Below, piece by piece: positions 60,207 to 64,000 of a stretch of 64,000 nucleotides of DNA. Position numbers and translations under genes: made by a program. Positions within the stretch are counted from its first letter, which is position 1; each line of letters begins with the position of its first letter. The notes below the pieces were generated by a model. That model saw only the letters and a program-made list of their open reading frames with translations. It had not been told where the DNA came from and ran no database searches. Source of the DNA: Sinorhizobium kostiense (lineage in GTDB: Bacteria > Pseudomonadota > Alphaproteobacteria > Rhizobiales > Rhizobiaceae); the NCBI RefSeq assembly GCF_017874595.1, contig NZ_JAGILA010000008.1, positions 186,001 to 250,000 of the forward strand, in the 5' to 3' direction.

Positions 60207-60241
60207 GCCGCCCGGTCAGGCTGATCGGGCGGCTTTTTTTC
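60207..60241 (+). terminator. Rho-independent terminator of the DUF1476 gene
   Basis: GCCGCCCG (60207-60214), an eleven-base loop, CGGGCGGC (60226-60233) and an eight-base T-run. It starts 27 bp after the stop codon. Confidence 0.92.
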
Positions 60242-60419
60242 AACCCGCATGTGCCGGGCCGACATAGGGGAGGTCGGCTTGCAATCCTCGCTCTGTTCCC
60301 GAGGTCGGCTCACATGACACAGCCGGCCCTGCCGCATTGCTCATGGCAACCACTGTTTTTGCGCTAGATTGGCTGTTTGCAATACTCGGAACCCCGGTTC
60401 GATGTGAAGAGGTTTAGCC

Positions 60420-61706
60420 ATGCCCCCGGATCTCTCGCAGCCATTCGAAGCGCCCCGCGCGCCAATGCCGTCGAACGCCGAGGACGGCCTTCGCCTCCGC
60501 CTCAGGCGCAATCGGCTGCTGGCGACATCCCTCCTGCTCTCCATGGTGGCGATTTTCCTGGGCACCCATCTCGTCCCCGAGCCCGGCTTTGCTGTCAGGC
60601 TGCTGCGGGCTGCCGCGGAAGCGGGAATCGTCGGCGGTCTCGCCGATTGGTTCGCAGTGACCGCGCTCTTTCGTCACCCGCTCGGCCTTCCGATTCCGCA
60701 CACGGCGATCGTGCCCACGAGCAAGGAGCGCATCGGCCAAACCCTGGGCCGCTTCCTGGAACGGCACTTCCTGACAGAAGAGGTGCTCGTGCGAAAGCTC
60801 AGGAGCGCCAACATGGCGCAGCGTTTTGCCACCTGGCTTGCGGCGCCGTCGACCGCACCGGTACTCGCGGGAGCCGTGGTCTCTGCGCTGCCTTACGTAA
60901 TCCGCACCCTGGACAACGCGGACCTGCAGGACTTTGCCCGACGCAGCCTCGGCAAACAGGTGCGTCAGGCTGACATAGCACCGGTCATGGGGCGTGCCAT
61001 TGACGTCCTGACTGCGAGCGGCGAAACGGACGTGCTGTTCGAGCGCGCCCTCGGGGTCGCGGCACAATGGTTGGAGGAAAACCGCGAGCAGATCTTCGAC
61101 CTGGTCAGGGAACGCAGCCGCTGGTGGATTCCCCGGACCATCGACCGAAAGATCGCGGATGCGATCGTTACCGGCTCCGCAGATCTCCTGAACAAACTGC
61201 GCGAACCGGACAGCGACGTTCGGCTGAAATTCCGCGAGGCGCTCCATCGGCTTATCGACGACCTGATCAATTCACCGGAGCAGCGCGAGCAGATCAACGC
61301 TTTCAAGAACCGGCTCCTGGAACACCCGGAGCTGCAGGCGTGGATCGCGGCGGCCTGGCATGAGACATCGCGCGTTATGTTGGAAGACCTCTCGCGGCCG
61401 AACTCGAAAGTCCGTAACGCGGTGGAGAGAATCTGTCTGCTGGTCGGTCGCGCACTTGCGGCCGACGAGACCATGTTGAAGCATATAGATGCGCTGCTGG
61501 AGAGACTTGCCGCCTACCTGGTCTCGTGGCGTCACGAGATCGGTACATTCGTCTCGGAAGTGGTCAGAAGCTGGGACACTCCGACGCTGGTGGATCGGCT
61601 GGAATTGGTCGTAGGCAGCGATCTCCAGTATATTCGAATGAACGGGACCATCGTAGGCGCCCTCGCAGGCTGCTTCATCTTCCTTGTATCCCAGATTTTG
61701 GGTTGA
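60420..61706 (+). CDS. DUF445 membrane protein
   Basis: A 428-residue protein of the DUF445 (YjiN-like) family. The N-terminal helix is LLATSLLLSMVAIFLGTHLV. The family motif is AGIVGGLADWFAVTALFRHP followed by GLPIPHTAIVPTSKERIGQT. A long helical middle follows (residues 130-400), and a final helix ends the chain (IVGALAGCFIFLVSQILG). Both termini are membrane-inserted and the middle is probably periplasmic or cytosolic coiled helices. The function is unknown in all species known to me. The start at 60420 is set by the alignment of the first helix. Confidence 0.9.
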   Translation: MPPDLSQPFEAPRAPMPSNAEDGLRLRLRRNRLLATSLLLSMVAIFLGTHLVPEPGFAVRLLRAAAEAGIVGGLADWFAVTALFRHPLGLPIPHTAIVPTSKERIGQTLGRFLERHFLTEEVLVRKLRSANMAQRFATWLAAPSTAPVLAGAVVSALPYVIRTLDNADLQDFARRSLGKQVRQADIAPVMGRAIDVLTASGETDVLFERALGVAAQWLEENREQIFDLVRERSRWWIPRTIDRKIADAIVTGSADLLNKLREPDSDVRLKFREALHRLIDDLINSPEQREQINAFKNRLLEHPELQAWIAAAWHETSRVMLEDLSRPNSKVRNAVERICLLVGRALAADETMLKHIDALLERLAAYLVSWRHEIGTFVSEVVRSWDTPTLVDRLELVVGSDLQYIRMNGTIVGALAGCFIFLVSQILG

Positions 61707-61740
61707 CCGCTTCTTGCGCCCGGCGGCGTGGCGCGGCGGC

Positions 61741-61755
61741 TTTACATTTCTTTAC
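61741..61755. promoter_or_regulatory. CpxR-type box (GTAAA-N5-GTAAA on the minus strand)
   Basis: TTTACATTTCTTTAC is the exact reverse complement of GTAAA-N5-GTAAA, the CpxR operator of enterobacteria. It lies 82 bp before the Spy-like gene of an operon that also encodes an OmpR-type regulator and a histidine kinase. Confidence 0.65.
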
Positions 61756-61836
61756 ATCTGCCGGGAAGGCTCGAAACATTGGGCTGTTAGCTTTCTTCCA
61801 TTGCAGCAGGTGCTGCGGAGTGAAAGGAGACTGACC

Positions 61837-62379
61837 ATGGAAAACGAGGACAAGAACCTGCCAGGCCCGAGCGTCGGCGAACCGGCTTCGAAAGCATGGG
61901 GGCGGCGCGTCGCGATCGGCGGCCTCGCGGCCGTCGCCGTTGTCGGCGCGGTCGGATATGCCGCCGCGCGCAGCGACGATTTCGGCTTCGGCATGGGCCG
62001 TTTCGGCGGCCAAATGATGCACGCGCATATGGGGGGTGGCTTTATGGAACACCGGATCGGCTCCGTGCTTGACGAACTCGACGCGACGCCAGAGCAGGAA
62101 GACAAGCTCTGGGACATCATCGACAAGGCCCGCACCGAGATCAGGCCGACATTCCGGGACTTCCGCGAGACGCGTGAAGAGGTTATCGAACTTCTCGGGC
62201 AGTCGACCATCGACCGCGCCGCCGCCGAGAAGCTGCGCAGCGAGCGCGTCGCGGCCATCGACGAGGCCTCGCGCAAGATGACGACCGCTCTCCTCGATGC
62301 CGCCGAGGTGCTGACGCCGGAGCAGCGCACCAAGCTCGTCGAGCATTTGAAGGAGCGTGGCGGCCGCGGCCGGTGGTAA
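61837..62379 (+). CDS. Spy/CpxP-like periplasmic heavy-metal-resistance protein
   Basis: A 180-residue protein with an N-terminal membrane anchor or uncleaved signal (WGRRVAIGGLAAVAVVGAVG). A Met/His/Gly-rich stretch follows (GFGMGRFGGQMMHAHMGGGF), probably metal-binding. The helical domain typical of the Spy/CpxP/ZraP group holds LDATPEQEDKLWDIIDKART and LTPEQRTKLVEHLKERGG, the paired LTPEQ-like motifs. It is first in an operon with a response regulator (36 bp) and histidine kinase, as zraP or cpxP often are. Likely a periplasmic sensor or chaperone in envelope or metal stress. Confidence 0.85.
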   Translation: MENEDKNLPGPSVGEPASKAWGRRVAIGGLAAVAVVGAVGYAAARSDDFGFGMGRFGGQMMHAHMGGGFMEHRIGSVLDELDATPEQEDKLWDIIDKARTEIRPTFRDFRETREEVIELLGQSTIDRAAAEKLRSERVAAIDEASRKMTTALLDAAEVLTPEQRTKLVEHLKERGGRGRW

Positions 62380-62415
62380 GAGTGAGTCGGACGGGCGGCT
62401 GAACGGAGTGCAAGG

Positions 62416-63114
62416 ATGGCGGAACGGGTCCTGATAGTTGACGACGACACGCGCCTGTCCGCCATGCTCGCAGACTATCTCTCCGGAAACGGCTACACCG
62501 TCCATACCGCGGCAACGACCACGGCGGGTCTTGCCGAGCTTAGCCGCCTTTTACCGGACGTCGTTATACTCGACGTCATGCTGCCGGACCTTGACGGCTT
62601 CGAGGCCTGTCGGCGCATGCGCGCCGTCTCCGATGTGCCGATCCTGATGCTGACCGCCAAGGGCGAGGAGATGGATCGCATCATCGGCCTGGAACTCGGG
62701 GCCGACGACTATCTGCCGAAGCCTTTCAATCCGCGCGAACTGCTGGCGCGGTTGAAGGCGATCCTGCGCCGCCGAAACGGCAATGCGGGGATTTCGCGGA
62801 TCCTCCGCTTCGGGCGCCTGGAGATCGATCCGGGCTCGCGTTCGGCCAGGATAGACGGCCGCGAATGTGCGCTGACAAGCTACCAGTTCGACCTGCTGGT
62901 GGCGCTTGCCGAAAATGCCGGCCGCACGCTGTCCCGAGAGCAGTTGATGGACGCGGTCAAGGGCGAGGAGCTGGACGCCTTCGACCGCTCCATCGACGTC
63001 CACATATCGCGCATCCGCGCGGCCATCGAGAGTGACCCCAAGCACCCGAGGCGCATCATCACCGTCCGCGGCGTTGGCTATGTCTTCGCCCGTTTCCAGG
63101 ACGACATGCATTAG
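62416..63114 (+). CDS. OmpR-family response regulator (CpxR-like)
   Basis: A 232-residue regulator. The receiver domain has VDDDTRL, phosphoacceptor D53 in VILDVMLPDLDGFEACRRMR and lysine in PILMLTAKGEEMDR. The C-terminal winged helix (about 130-228) holds LEIDPGSRSARIDGRECALT, then SREQLMDAVKGEELDAFDRS and HISRIRAAIESDPKHPRRII. Both domains are complete. It stands between the Spy-like gene and the kinase gene (17 bp). The upstream GTAAA-N5-GTAAA box suggests that it autoregulates the operon as CpxR does. Confidence 0.92.
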   Translation: MAERVLIVDDDTRLSAMLADYLSGNGYTVHTAATTTAGLAELSRLLPDVVILDVMLPDLDGFEACRRMRAVSDVPILMLTAKGEEMDRIIGLELGADDYLPKPFNPRELLARLKAILRRRNGNAGISRILRFGRLEIDPGSRSARIDGRECALTSYQFDLLVALAENAGRTLSREQLMDAVKGEELDAFDRSIDVHISRIRAAIESDPKHPRRIITVRGVGYVFARFQDDMH

Positions 63115-63131
63115 ATTCGAGGCCCAGAAGG

Positions 63132-64000
63132 ATGCGCAGCCGCCTGTTCCTGAAAATCTACCTGACGCTGCTGGCGAGCCTTGCTGCAGTCGCCGTCGCA
63201 AGCGCCGCCTTCGTCTGGTTCGGAAGGGGCGAGGAGGACTTGAGCTGGCAGAGCCAACGCGCGCAGTTCGTCGCCGCGCTCATTCCGCCCGACATGGACC
63301 TGCGGTCCGTCGAGGCGACCCTGGAGCGGCTGTCAAAGGCGTTCGGCGCGGACATAGCTGTCTACGACCGGGGCGGGCGGCTGATTGCGAGTGCCGGACG
63401 GCCGCTCCCGCGCGACATTCGCGAGCGGCCCTGGCGCCATGGCAGAGGCACGTTTCACACCATGGTGACGGAACTCCCGGACGGTCGCGCAGTGGCGGCG
63501 CGCATGGAGCGACCGTTCCGCCCGGTCGGCCGCAATCCGCTTGCCTATCTCGCGTTGATCGCCGGCGTCATCGGTCTTGCCGCCTATCCGGTGGTGCGTC
63601 ATCTGACTCGCCGCCTGGAACGCTTGCGCGCGGGCGTGGATGCCTGGGGCAGGGGCGATTTCGTGGCCCGCGTGCCGGCAAACGGCAGCGATGAGGTGGC
63701 GGCGGTGGCGAAGAGCTTCAACAAGGCCGCCGACCATGTGGAGCGGCTGATCAAGTCGCACCGCGCACTGCTTGCCAATGCAAGTCACGAATTGCGATCG
63801 CCGCTTGCGCGGCTGCGGATCGCGATCGACCTTTATGAGAAGGCGCCGGACGCGAAACGCAAGGAGGAGGTCGTCCGCAACCTCGCCGAGCTGGACACGC
63901 TGGTCGAGGAGATCCTGCTGGCGAGCAGGCTCGATCATGTCGAGAAGCTCGATGCGCCCGAGCCCGTCGACCTCCTGGCCGTTGTTTCGGAAGAAGGCGC
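63132..64000 (+). CDS. Sensor histidine kinase (CpxA-like), cut by window end
   Basis: The first 289 residues of a membrane kinase. An N-terminal helix (residues 6-30, FLKIYLTLLASLAAVAVASA) and a periplasmic sensor of about 105 residues (30-137) are followed by a second helix (NPLAYLALIAGVIGLAAYPV). The HAMP domain covers about 155-210. The HisKA domain has the phosphorylated His in LLANASHELRSPLARLRIAI (H219). The frame is open at 64000, before the ATPase domain. It starts 17 bp after its response regulator gene. The sensor part has no recognised ligand fold. Confidence 0.9.
   Translation, partial: MRSRLFLKIYLTLLASLAAVAVASAAFVWFGRGEEDLSWQSQRAQFVAALIPPDMDLRSVEATLERLSKAFGADIAVYDRGGRLIASAGRPLPRDIRERPWRHGRGTFHTMVTELPDGRAVAARMERPFRPVGRNPLAYLALIAGVIGLAAYPVVRHLTRRLERLRAGVDAWGRGDFVARVPANGSDEVAAVAKSFNKAADHVERLIKSHRALLANASHELRSPLARLRIAIDLYEKAPDAKRKEEVVRNLAELDTLVEEILLASRLDHVEKLDAPEPVDLLAVVSEEG

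Noticed and set aside
1..64000. CRISPR arrays, rRNA genes, plasmid origin or prophage
   Set aside because: No regularly spaced direct repeats, rRNA signatures, replication proteins or phage structural genes were found on either strand.

Overview
The window is high-GC chromosomal DNA from an alphaproteobacterium of the Rhizobiales, most likely Sinorhizobium/Ensifer. This rests on gene content and signals: an arsR-aqpS-arsC-arsH type operon, a GTTC-N7-GTTC SOS box before lexA, EcfG/RpoE2-type promoters (GGAAC-N16-NGTT), DUF1476, DUF1127 and DUF1236 proteins, a three-part PurL/PurQ/PurS FGAM synthase, and several families of short intergenic palindromic repeats of the rhizobial type. Species assignment is inference; no rRNA is present. 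No CRISPR array, prophage or intact insertion sequence was seen.

Layout. 1-10.5 kb: end of a secreted protein gene, threonine dehydratase, HlyU-like protein, periplasmic CpdB, a copper cassette (DUF2946, YcnI, CopC-CopD), a diguanylate cyclase, and alanine dehydrogenase divergent from its Lrp/AsnC-type regulator. 10.5-18.9 kb: a DUF1203 protein, a CUT2 sugar ABC transporter with a gluconolactonase-like enzyme, and divergently a soluble histidine kinase/LuxR-type regulator pair. 18.9-25.2 kb: a sulfur/cysteine operon (cysK-alaX-sseA-GNAT), an SDR, an MdtJI-like SMR pair and small stress-type genes. 25.2-30 kb: an RTX pseudogene, three tRNAs (Asn, Cys, Ala), a YrbL-like protein, lexA, a 55-residue lipoprotein and a small IS481-like remnant with long inverted repeats. 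30-43.2 kb: rpsD, glsA, ttcA, an IMPase-family gene, a TauE/SafE permease, a LysR/cupin pair, two tandem Bcr/CflA exporters, grxD, a basic 78-residue protein, bolA, purL and a PagL-like lipid A deacylase.

43.3-56.6 kb looks accessory: a MocR regulator divergent from a DUF1127 protein, an arsenic operon with two unrelated arsenate reductases and an aquaglyceroporin, then four LysR regulators interleaved with four redox-type genes, ending in a protein with three carboxymuconolactone-decarboxylase repeats. It sits between purL and purQSC, and copies of the same palindromic repeat lie on both sides. 57-64 kb returns to a core-like order: DUF1330, a lipoprotein, purQ-purS-purC, the DUF1476 ATPase inhibitor, a DUF445 membrane protein, and a Spy-like protein/OmpR regulator/histidine kinase operon preceded by a perfect CpxR-type box.

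How the parts work together: PurL, PurQ and PurS from two loci make one enzyme. AqpS plus the two ArsC proteins form a reduce-and-leak arsenate pathway. GrxD and BolA are probable Fe-S partners. The metal-related modules (copper cassette, Spy-like/CpxR system) are separate loci. Most regulators stand next to their presumed targets, and several of the gaps hold readable operator-like dyads.
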